8,591 nt of DNA from Hyphomicrobiales bacterium. GTDB lineage: Bacteria; Pseudomonadota; Alphaproteobacteria; Rhizobiales; HXMU1428-3. Below the pieces are notes generated by a model, which was not told the DNA's origin, did not search any database, and worked only from the letters and a program-made list of their open reading frames with translations. Both the position numbers and the translations under genes were made by a program. This document shows, piece by piece, positions 1-5,281 of this stretch. The stretch lies in contig JAJFHW010000394.1 of assembly GCA_021775385.1 (NCBI GenBank), positions 1 to 8,591 of the forward strand. The letters are read 5' to 3'. Position 1 is the stretch's first letter. Every line of letters starts with the position of its first letter.

Positions 1-20
1 TCTACTGTTTTACGTTTTTG

Positions 21-58
21 AAGTGGGCACTTTTAGTAGTTTGAGTGTACACTTTTTT
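21..58 (+). terminator. Intrinsic terminator of a gene left of the window
   Basis: The arms AAGTGGGCACT (21-31) and AGTGTACACTT (44-54) pair at 10 of 11 positions, one of them a G-U, around a 12-base loop. A run of T (53-59) follows on the + strand. This is the form of a rho-independent terminator for a rightward gene that ends before base 1. It overlaps the possible GTG start of the cupin ORF at 45, which argues for the later cupin start. A related hairpin follows the phasin gene (2181-2220). Confidence 0.6.
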
Positions 59-95
59 TATGGGCAGATACTTAATTAATCGTAAGGTTAGGTCG

Positions 96-599
96 ATGAC
101 AAAAAAAGAGATAAAAACAGCTAAATACATCATCCCCAAGTTAGAAATAGATGAAATGGCTGGCTTAACGAAAACACATTTTCTAAATGAAAACGCCAAG
201 AGGGTTAATAAGTCCTTGGGAGATTTAACCGGTCTAACGGGGTTGGGAGTTCATATTATAGAAGTGCCGGTTGGTTGTGTCTCGACGGAGCATCACAAGC
301 ATTATTTTGAAGATGAATGTGTTTATATTTTAGAAGGAACAGCTAAGGCGCATATTGGAGAAGATGAGTTTTCGGTAATGGCCGGAGACTTTATTGGTTA
401 TCGTGCTGGTGGGGAGGCTCATCATTTAGTGAATGATGGAAATGAGGTTTTAAAAGTTATTGTTGTGGGGCAGCGATTATCTCATGATGTGGGAGACTAT
501 CCTCATTTGAATAAGCGTATATACCGAAATGAAGGACTGGCTGCTGATTTAATTGATTTAGGAGATGTTGAGCATCCTATAGTTGGTAAGAAAAAATAA
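96..599 (+). CDS. Small single-domain cupin protein, function unknown
   Basis: This encodes a 167-residue soluble protein with one cupin barrel in its middle and no signal peptide, so it is probably cytosolic. Both cupin motifs can be read. The first is G60, H67-x-H69, x4, E74, x6, G81. The second is G97...G106-x2-H109-x3-N113, where the usual proline of PxG is alanine (A104). H67, H69, E74 and H109 would bind one divalent metal, as in the family generally. It resembles the short stand-alone cupins often annotated as cupin superfamily proteins (COG3837-like); the substrate cannot be inferred. I chose ATG 96 because AAGG lies 8 bases before it; the in-frame GTG 45 and ATG 60 lie in or against a terminator hairpin and lack a ribosome site. 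It stands alone: the next gene begins 257 bases later. Confidence 0.85.
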   Translation: MTKKEIKTAKYIIPKLEIDEMAGLTKTHFLNENAKRVNKSLGDLTGLTGLGVHIIEVPVGCVSTEHHKHYFEDECVYILEGTAKAHIGEDEFSVMAGDFIGYRAGGEAHHLVNDGNEVLKVIVVGQRLSHDVGDYPHLNKRIYRNEGLAADLIDLGDVEHPIVGKKK

Positions 600-602
600 T
601 AG

Positions 603-619
603 TTTAGAATTATTCTAAA
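603..619. promoter_or_regulatory. Candidate Irr iron-control element (ICE box)
   Basis: TTTAGAATTATTCTAAA is a perfect 7-3-7 inverted repeat. It agrees with the consensus TTTAGAA-N3-TTCTAAA that I recall for the iron-control element bound by Irr, a haem-responsive Fur-family regulator of Alphaproteobacteria. It begins 3 bases after the cupin stop and 238 bases before the membrane-protein gene at 857, so it could act on a transcript entering that gene. The same bases could instead form a weak hairpin ending the cupin mRNA, but no T run follows on the + strand. Confidence 0.45.
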
Positions 620-715
620 AAATTTTGGTTGGTTCTATCAGTGATGATTTGTGGTAAAATTGGATAACGAGATCTTAAAAAAATGAAATTTGATCTTATA
701 TATTAGTTATGGGGA

Positions 716-840
716 AAGGTTCTCTTCAGCTTGTCATCTCTTTGCTTCAGTTGCCCACATAGCATCAGCACTAGCAACCGGCTCAGCATCCTCAAAAAGC
801 AACAGTCGTGGCAACCGTGAATATTTCAAACAGGAACTTA
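716..840. other. GC-richer, possibly structured leader upstream of the membrane-protein gene
   Basis: Between about 716 and 816 the base composition becomes clearly more GC-rich than the AT-rich flanks. An outer stem can be drawn from TTCAGTTGCC (747-756) with GGCAACCGTGAA (811-822), with bulges. The direct repeat GCAACCG also occurs (774 and 813 onward). Both strands have a reading frame without stops across the block, but none has a credible start and ribosome site. It could be a 5' leader with a structured element, a small RNA, or the remains of a gene. I do not recognise it as any RNA family I know. Confidence 0.3.
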
Positions 841-856
841 CTTACAGGAGGTAGTT

Positions 857-1252
857 ATGTTTAGTTCACTTAATTTAACTGAATATCTTGGCTTTATGTT
901 TGGTCTTTATCTTGTGGCTGCTGGTATTGGACTGCTTTTGGAACGAGATGATTATCAAGTGATGCTTGATGAGTTTTATGAAAACCCGGCTCTTGGATAT
1001 ATTTCAGCAGTTTTAGTTTTTGCTCTAGGTGTGGTGGTTGTTAGACTACATAATGACTGGTCAAGTTTTACCGCTGGTTTTGTTTCTTTTATCGGATGGG
1101 CCATGTTGGTAGAAGGCTTGTTATTGCTAGCCGTTCGTCGTCAATTCCTAGAATTTTTTGCCAGGCTACAATTTTCTGGGACGATAGTTGGTTTGTTTGG
1201 TTTGATTACACTTATTGCCGGTGCGAGTTTAATTGGCTCAGTTTATTTATGA
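857..1252 (+). CDS. Four-helix inner-membrane protein of unknown function
   Basis: This 131-residue protein is mostly hydrophobic. Four membrane segments are visible at about 11-28, 47-63, 73-93 and 107-129. Charged stretches lie between them: ERDDYQ around 29-34, RLHNDW at 63-68 and RRQFLEF at 94-100. The loop before helix 2 reads NPALGY (43-48), and the HNDW element follows helix 2. It has no signal peptide or catalytic motif, and I cannot assign a family. The start is well supported: AGGAGG at 846-851 lies 5 bases before ATG 857. It is transcribed alone and converges on phaR. The long upstream gap contains a possible Irr box and a possible structured leader, so its expression may be regulated. 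That is inference. Confidence 0.82.
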   Translation: MFSSLNLTEYLGFMFGLYLVAAGIGLLLERDDYQVMLDEFYENPALGYISAVLVFALGVVVVRLHNDWSSFTAGFVSFIGWAMLVEGLLLLAVRRQFLEFFARLQFSGTIVGLFGLITLIAGASLIGSVYL

Positions 1253-1302
1253 GAGCTTTAGAGCCTTTTATTCTATCTGTACTTTCGTTGTCTTAAAGAA
1301 AC

Positions 1303-1321
1303 GCGGTTTTTTTAAAACCGC
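1303..1321. terminator. Hairpin terminator after the membrane-protein gene
   Basis: GCGGTTTT (1303-1310) and AAAACCGC (1314-1321) form a perfect 8-bp stem with a TTT loop, 50 bases after the stop of the membrane-protein gene. The following + strand bases (AATCTCTTTT) are only partly T-rich. On the - strand the hairpin is followed by GTTTCTTT. It therefore probably acts between the two convergent genes, perhaps in both directions. Confidence 0.55.
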
Positions 1322-1372
1322 AATCTCTTTTGGGCATCGTGCTTTTATTTCATAATAAGAATGGAATTAAAT

Positions 1373-1427
1373 AGACAAAAAGAGCGAAAAACAACACATC
1401 GTATTTTGTGTTTATGTTTTCGTTCTT
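1373..1427 (-). terminator. Intrinsic terminator of phaR
   Basis: On the - strand AAGAACGAAAACA (1427 leftward) pairs with TGTTTTTCGCTCTT (ending at 1380) with slight imperfections, and an inner ACACA/TGTGT stem extends the hairpin. The - strand then continues TTTTTGTC. The stem starts within the phaR stop codon, so it is the natural end of the phaR message. Confidence 0.65.
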
Positions 1428-2076
1428 ACATATCTTGCAACTTAGTTTGCAGTTCAGCTAATTGTTTTTTCATAGCTTCGATATCTTGGTCTTTTTCTTT
1501 TTTCCCTGAAGCTTTTTTTGTTGATTGTTCTTCACCTACGGTTTCACCCACGTCGTCATCAGCTTGCTCGGCACTTCTATTATTCCCCATGGATGTTCCC
1601 ATGCTTGTGGCAATGGGACCCATCATTTGATTTAGGAAATTTGCTTGCATTTTTTGCCATTGATCAAAGCCTTCCATTTTTGGAAGGTTGTTTAATGGAT
1701 TGAGGCTATCCGGGATGTTTTGCGATAAATTGGATATGACTTCTTTTTGTTGCTGTTTTAGCATCTCATATGATTGTGAGAGAAAGTCGGGAATGAAACT
1801 TTGTGCCTGATCATTATATGAGCGGACTATATCTGTGAGGACATTTATGGGTAGGACGTTTTCACCACGGCTTTCGTAATCTGTGATGATTTGCATGAGG
1901 TATTGTCTTGTTAAATCATCACCTGATTTTCTATCGACGATTTTGACGTCTTTACCATCTCTTATATATTGTGCGATTTCGTCTAATGTTACGTAATCAC
2001 TGATCACTGTATTATATAGACGGCGGCTTGCATAACGTTTGATTATGATGGTTTCATTTTCAGTTTTAGTTGTCAT
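1426..2076 (-). CDS. phaR: PhaR, PHB-responsive transcriptional repressor
   Basis: This encodes 216 residues. Residues 11-71 match the PHB/PHA accumulation regulator DNA-binding domain, with KRYASRRLYNT at 13-23 and IVDRKSGDDLTRQYL at 46-60. Residues 72-112 form the following PHB-accumulation domain (NVLTDIVRSY...FLSQSYEML). A low-complexity acidic linker (about 168-185), a basic patch and a short heptad-like tail (about 197-216) follow. In characterised relatives PhaR represses phasin genes and itself, and is released when it binds PHB. GGAG (2086-2083) lies 6 bases before the ATG. The adjacent phasin gene and the CTGC-type palindromes before both genes support the assignment. No PHB synthase gene is in view. 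Confidence 0.93.
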   Translation of the reverse strand: MTTKTENETIIIKRYASRRLYNTVISDYVTLDEIAQYIRDGKDVKIVDRKSGDDLTRQYLMQIITDYESRGENVLPINVLTDIVRSYNDQAQSFIPDFLSQSYEMLKQQQKEVISNLSQNIPDSLNPLNNLPKMEGFDQWQKMQANFLNQMMGPIATSMGTSMGNNRSAEQADDDVGETVGEEQSTKKASGKKEKDQDIEAMKKQLAELQTKLQDM

Positions 2077-2096
2077 GCAGGGCTCCGGTAATGATA

Positions 2097-2140
2097 GTTA
2101 TACAATGAATCATTTTACCACAAATTTTGTTGCGGTGCAG
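2097..2140 (-). promoter_or_regulatory. Candidate phaR promoter with PhaR-like operator
   Basis: On the + strand TTGC-GGT-GCAG (2130-2140) matches CTGC-N3-GCAG, the motif I recall for Paracoccus PhaR, with one mismatch. Just downstream in the phaR direction lie TTTGTG (2124-2119) and, 16 bases later, TATAAC (2102-2097). These are acceptable -35 and -10 elements and would start transcription about 15 bases before the ribosome site. The layout suggests autorepression. The -35 is weak. Confidence 0.42.
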
Positions 2141-2180
2141 CATTCACGATAACTCTGTCAGACCTTGAGCTTTGGTGCAA

Positions 2181-2220
2181 CAAAGAAAAAGTGGACACTC
2201 CTTTTAAGGTGCGCCCACTT
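2181..2220 (-). terminator. Intrinsic terminator of the phasin gene
   Basis: Read leftward from 2220, AAGTGGGCGCACCTT pairs with AAGGAGTGTCCACTT at 12 of 15 positions around a two-base loop, and the - strand continues TTTCTTTG. It lies 40 bases beyond the phasin stop. It separates the phasin message from phaR, which has its own promoter. It resembles the hairpin at 21-54 in the opposite orientation. Confidence 0.62.
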
Positions 2221-2259
2221 GAAGTGATCCTTTGGGAAGGAAAAACTCTAGATAAAGAC

Positions 2260-2676
2260 TTAAGAAGCTTTTCTTGTTGTCTTTTTAGCAGCTGTAGTTG
2301 CTTTAGTTTGAGCTTCTTGGCCAGCTGAAAGAAGAACTTCCATTGTGTCCATTTGAGCTTGTTTAGCTACTTCAGCGAATGCTGTGATGTGCTCAGGAGT
2401 TGCTTTAGCTTGAGCTGTTGTGAATTCTGAAATCACTTGAGCATATTCTTTTGGGTCAGTTGCAGGTTTTGCTACTGTTTCTAATTTGCTTAGTGTTTCT
2501 TTTGTCCAAGCTTGGCTAAGTTCTGCATTTTTTTCAGCTGCTTTAATAGCGATGTCGCTAATTTTGCTGTTGAATTCAGCTGCGTTTTTGAAAACGTCAT
2601 TAAAAGCTGATGTGTCTGCTGAAGCGAAAAGGTTTTCGAAAGCTTTTGCGAAATCTGGTGTTTGTAATTTAGTCAT
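2260..2676 (-). CDS. Phasin, PHB granule surface protein
   Basis: This encodes a 138-residue, alanine- and lysine-rich, almost wholly helical protein without cysteine. It starts MTKLQTPDFAKAFENLF, then has a long amphipathic region (about 25-70, FNSKISDIAIKAAEKNAELS), a TTAQAKATPE stretch typical of phasin-2 proteins, and a basic, threonine-rich tail (KKTTRKAS). Phasins coat PHB granules and limit their size. I chose ATG 2676 because GGAG (2689-2686) is 9 bases before it. Upstream in-frame starts at 2745 and 2727 would lie inside or before the inferred promoter, so the longer 161-residue reading is unlikely. It lies upstream of phaR, and its promoter carries a PhaR-like operator. Confidence 0.9.
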   Translation of the reverse strand: MTKLQTPDFAKAFENLFASADTSAFNDVFKNAAEFNSKISDIAIKAAEKNAELSQAWTKETLSKLETVAKPATDPKEYAQVISEFTTAQAKATPEHITAFAEVAKQAQMDTMEVLLSAGQEAQTKATTAAKKTTRKAS

Positions 2677-2710
2677 TTTGATCATCTCCGAATTGGGTTG
2701 TTGGTCCCAT

Positions 2711-2781
2711 TTGTGCTGCGTCTGCATTGTATATATACGCTGCATCGCAGCAATGCAAGCAAAAAATGCTGCAATGCCGCA
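2711..2781 (-). promoter_or_regulatory. Phasin promoter with PhaR operator in the spacer
   Basis: On the - strand TTGCAT (2758-2753) and TATATA (2735-2730) are separated by exactly 17 bases, a good -35/-10 pair. The spacer contains the palindrome GCTGC-ATC-GCAGC (2739-2751 on the + strand), an exact CTGC-N3-GCAG site. Further TGC/GCA repeats flank it: GTGCTGCGTCTGCA at 2713-2726, ATGCAAGC at 2753-2760 and TGCTGCAATGCCGCA at 2767-2781. A repressor bound in the spacer would block RNA polymerase directly. PhaR, encoded next door, is the obvious candidate. Confidence 0.7.
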
Positions 2782-3038
2782 TTTTTTTTTAAATTTTTAT
2801 CTTCGGAGGGTTTACAAAAGATTACTTTGTCTTTTTGTCACATTGTTTTTAGTAGGGAAATCTGTGAGTTTTATTAAGTGATGAATGGCTAGGTGACTTA
2901 GTCTTCCTATTAAGGAGATCTATATTCCCAGGTTAAATACAACTTGTTTAATCAATCTAAGAGTTATTACTCCATCCCCATGAGTAGCTTTTTGATCATT
3001 CATTTAAAAAAAAACGAACCTCTCATACGTTTTTAAAG

Positions 3039-3068
3039 TGCCACGATATTTCTCGTGGCATTTTTTTT
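3039..3068 (+). terminator. Strong intrinsic terminator with no gene in front of it
   Basis: TGCCACGA (3039-3046) and TCGTGGCA (3053-3060) form a perfect 8-bp stem with a TATTTC loop, followed directly by eight T (3061-3068). It works in the + direction only, because the other strand has no T run after the stem. The nearest upstream gene, phasin, is on the - strand. The transcript it ends is therefore unknown. Confidence 0.8.
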
Positions 3069-3218
3069 ATTTATTTACTGGTTCGTATCTTTTCGATTTG
3101 GAACGTAACTGAATACCTCATTATCAGTTAATTTTAATAATGATGCCAATAAGCATCAGAAAAACTTTTATACTTTAGTTTAATAAAATGTCGCATTGTT
3201 TTCTCATCGGACTCTATG

Positions 3219-3249
3219 AAAGCTTAGTGATGCTAAGATGAAGCTTTTT
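3219..3249 (+). terminator. Possible weak terminator hairpin upstream of ompW
   Basis: AAAGCTT (3219-3225) pairs with AAGCTTT (3241-3247). An alternative inner stem is CTTAG/CTAAG (3223-3227 with 3233-3237). T bases run to 3249. The stem is AT-rich and the loop long, so this is only suggestive. No gene precedes it on this strand. Confidence 0.3.
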
Positions 3250-3299
3250 GGTCTTTGATTTTTTCATTATTCAGAATATCTGCGTTTGGATTATCTGAG

Positions 3300-3313
3300 T
3301 TGATATTTATCAA
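3300..3313. promoter_or_regulatory. FNR/Anr-type box upstream of ompW
   Basis: TTGAT-ATTT-ATCAA is an exact match to the FNR-family consensus TTGAT-N4-ATCAA. It is centred 83-84 bases before the ompW ATG. A TATGAA hexamer at 3331-3336 could be a -10, although the gap from the box is shorter than in a standard class II FNR promoter. OmpW genes in enterobacteria are known FNR targets, so oxygen control is plausible here. Confidence 0.5.
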
Positions 3314-3389
3314 AGATATTGATTGGTGAATATGAAAACCATCTTGAAGCTTGATCTTAATTCTAAGCTTTTTTCAGGAGGGACATATT

Positions 3390-4079
3390 ATGAAGAGAAA
3401 TAGTATAGCAGCTTTTGCTGTTGCTTTGTTATTCTGTATTGGTGTTTTTGGTGTTGATGGGGCTAGGTCGCCTGTTAACGCTAGTGAAATGACGCCAGTG
3501 GAAGAAAATTTTGCTCGGTGGCTTATTCGCGTTCGTGCTTTGGGAATTCTACCAGATACTGATGCAGATGTAGATATTAATGGTACAGCTGCGCCAACTG
3601 CTGGACTTGATGTTGATGATCGTTATGTACCAGAACTGGATATAACTTATTTTTTAACTAAAAATATTGCTGTAGAACTTGTTTTAGCAATTTCTAAACA
3701 TGATGTTGAGGGTTCAGGTAGCCTTACCGGCGTAGATGTTGGAGATTTTTATATAATCCCACCGCACTTGATGTTGCAGTATCATTTTGATATGGGAAAT
3801 GGAATTAAACCCTATATTGGTGCCGGTGTTAATTATAGCCTTATCTTTAATGAAGGAAATGCTACTGGTTTTAACGGTTTAACAATCGATAATGGTTTTG
3901 GTTTTTCACTACAAGCTGGTGTTGATATTCAAGTTAGAGATAATTGGTACCTAAATGTTGATGTTAAAAAGACATGGTTGAATGTTGATGCTAAAACGAA
4001 TTTGGGTGCAATCCCAGTTCGCGCAGACATTGATGTTGATCCATGGATTGTTGGTGTAGGTTTGGGCTATCGTTTTTAA
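3390..4079 (+). CDS. ompW: OmpW-family outer-membrane beta-barrel protein
   Basis: This encodes a 229-residue precursor. Residues 1-31 form a signal peptide (MKRNS, hydrophobic core 6-22, likely cleavage after VNA31). The mature part has the OmpW layout: an early W-x-R-x-R...ILP segment (WLIRVRALGILP), PELDITYFLTKNIAVEL in the first third, then PPHLMLQYHF, KPYIGAGVNY, a FSLQAGVD strand, and a C-terminal WIVGVGLGYRF with the terminal Phe used for barrel assembly. OmpW proteins are small eight-stranded barrels forming a hydrophobic channel in the outer membrane. ATG 3390 was chosen because AGGAGGG (3376-3382) lies 7 bases before it and the signal peptide begins there; a longer in-frame start at 3351 lacks both. 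It is monocistronic, with a strong terminator after it and a perfect FNR-type box before it. Confidence 0.92.
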   Translation: MKRNSIAAFAVALLFCIGVFGVDGARSPVNASEMTPVEENFARWLIRVRALGILPDTDADVDINGTAAPTAGLDVDDRYVPELDITYFLTKNIAVELVLAISKHDVEGSGSLTGVDVGDFYIIPPHLMLQYHFDMGNGIKPYIGAGVNYSLIFNEGNATGFNGLTIDNGFGFSLQAGVDIQVRDNWYLNVDVKKTWLNVDAKTNLGAIPVRADIDVDPWIVGVGLGYRF

Positions 4080-4158
4080 GGCAAATCAGCGATAAGTTTT
4101 TAAAAGAATACTGGAATTAGAAAAAGTTTGATTGCAGTCTTCTTTTTCTAATGATTGG

Positions 4159-4190
4159 AACTGCGGGGCTTTTAGCTCCGCAGTTTTTTT
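4159..4190 (+). terminator. Intrinsic terminator of ompW
   Basis: AACTGCGGGGCT (4159-4170) pairs over 12 positions with AGCTCCGCAGTT (4174-4185), one pair being G-U, with a TTT loop. The T run extends to 4190. It is 80 bases after the ompW stop. The opposite strand has no T run after the stem, so gpsA, which converges on it, probably does not depend on it. Confidence 0.88.
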
Positions 4191-4235
4191 GTTTGAGCAC
4201 ATACTATAACTTACTTAAAGCCGAATTTAACGAAA

Positions 4236-5237
4236 TTAAACCTCTGCTTTTAATGGACGGGATAATAAAGTAGTGATTGCGTCATTGACCGACTGCTTAT
4301 TTGTGACGATAGCTTCTACAGCTTCTGAGATTGGCATTTCAATGTTTCTTTGGCGGCTTATTTCAACAACAGCAGACGCTGTATAGACCCCTTCACTAAC
4401 CGAATTTCGGCTTGCTAGAATTTCAGATAGGGGTTTGCCTTTACCGAGTTCAATTCCCAAAGACATGTTTCTTGATTGCGGACTAGAACAAGTAAGAACC
4501 AAATCTCCCAGGCCAGATAACCCCATCATTGTATCTCTTTTCGCGCCATAACTTTCACCAAAACGGCTCAGTTCGGCGAAGCCTCTGGAGATTAAACTTG
4601 CATGAGCGCTGGCTCCTAAATTTTGCCCCATCACAATTCCTGCGGCTATGGCAAGGACATTTTTAATGGCGCCGCCGATTTGCACACCAATTAGATCATC
4701 ACTCCAATAGGGACGTAATGCTTTGTGACTAAGAGCATTGGCGAGCTCTTTACCTAGAGTTTTATCTTTGGCGGCGAGTGTGACAGCGGTTGGTAAGCCT
4801 TTGGCAACATCGCTAGCAAAGCTTGGTCCTGAAAGAATAGCAGGTGTTGCATTAGGTATTGTCTCATTGATGACATCTGTCATTAATTTTGATGAGCTTT
4901 GCTCTATGCCTTTTGCGCAGATTATGAGAGGTGCAGTTGAGGATGTTAAAAAAGGAGCTAAATCGGTTAAAACAGATCGTACAAATTGGGCAGGAGTGAC
5001 GATTAGGATGGCATCTTGTTTTGCCATTTCCGCTAAATCTGTTGTTGCGGTTAGTTTTTGATCTAAGGGGACATCTTTTAAAAAAGCAGTATTTATGTGG
5101 TTTTGATTGATATCAAGAATGGTATTTTCTTCTCTCGCCCAGAGAGTGACTTCACAACCTGCTAAACAAGCTGATTGTGCAAGAGCTGTACCCCAGGCAC
5201 CGCCTCCTACAACACCAATATTTTTATAATTGCTCAT
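4236..5237 (-). CDS. gpsA: Glycerol-3-phosphate dehydrogenase [NAD(P)+]
   Basis: This encodes 333 residues, the usual size for GpsA. The enzyme reduces dihydroxyacetone phosphate to sn-glycerol 3-phosphate in the cytosol, supplying the backbone for phospholipids. The N-terminal Rossmann fold carries GGGAWG (11-16). CAKGIE (107-112, with Lys109), SGPSFA (136-141), GGAIKN with the catalytic Lys192, and LSGLGDLVLTCSS with the following QSRN are all present. ATG 5237 is preceded by AAGGA at a spacing of 7. A TTG at 5285 overlapping the tsaD stop would add 16 residues ahead of the normal N-terminus and is less likely. It follows tsaD by 44 bases on the same strand and is probably cotranscribed with it. 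No terminator was found just after its stop. Confidence 0.95.
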   Translation of the reverse strand: MSNYKNIGVVGGGAWGTALAQSACLAGCEVTLWAREENTILDINQNHINTAFLKDVPLDQKLTATTDLAEMAKQDAILIVTPAQFVRSVLTDLAPFLTSSTAPLIICAKGIEQSSSKLMTDVINETIPNATPAILSGPSFASDVAKGLPTAVTLAAKDKTLGKELANALSHKALRPYWSDDLIGVQIGGAIKNVLAIAAGIVMGQNLGASAHASLISRGFAELSRFGESYGAKRDTMMGLSGLGDLVLTCSSPQSRNMSLGIELGKGKPLSEILASRNSVSEGVYTASAVVEISRQRNIEMPISEAVEAIVTNKQSVNDAITTLLSRPLKAEV

Positions 5238-5281
5238 TTTGAAGTCCTTTATTTCGTTTGATGATATCTCTACACATATCT

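Larger units (their letters stand above)
2782..3299. other. Intergenic region, no recognisable gene
   Basis: This AT-rich stretch between the phasin promoter and the ompW regulatory region has no credible coding sequence on either strand. The best small ORF is 18 codons (2980-3036, +), without a ribosome site. It contains an excellent + strand terminator (3039-3068), a small 6-bp hairpin TGATGC/GCATCA (3141-3158) and a second terminator-like hairpin (3219-3249). One or two small RNAs are possible; no clear promoter was found for them. Confidence 0.5.

Noticed and set aside
647..660. The 14-mer ATTTGTGGTAAAAT also occurs on the - strand in the phaR promoter (2125-2112).
   Set aside because: A single shared AT-rich 14-mer is not surprising in 8.6 kb, and the surrounding promoter spacing is not conserved.
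690..854. Open + strand frame of 54 codons from TTG 690 ending just before the ATG at 857.
   Set aside because: It has no ribosome site and only a TTG start; it may be a by-product of the GC-rich block, so it is reported there as a feature of the leader, not as a gene.
1..2220. A composite transposon bounded by the two related palindromes.
   Set aside because: There is no transposase and no visible target duplication, phaR lies inside next to its natural partner outside, and both palindromes work well as terminators.
2486..2881. 131-codon + strand ORF across the phasin gene and its promoter.
   Set aside because: It is the opposite strand of a well-supported phasin gene whose repetitive codons suppress stops, and it has no ribosome site.
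2980..3036. 18-codon ORF ending just before the orphan terminator.
   Set aside because: It has no Shine-Dalgarno sequence and is too short to judge; the terminator may end a non-coding RNA instead.
5103..5116. A second perfect TTGAT-N4-ATCAA (FNR-type) match.
   Set aside because: It lies inside the gpsA coding sequence (encoding part of ILDINQ), far from any start, so it is most likely a by-product of codon choice.
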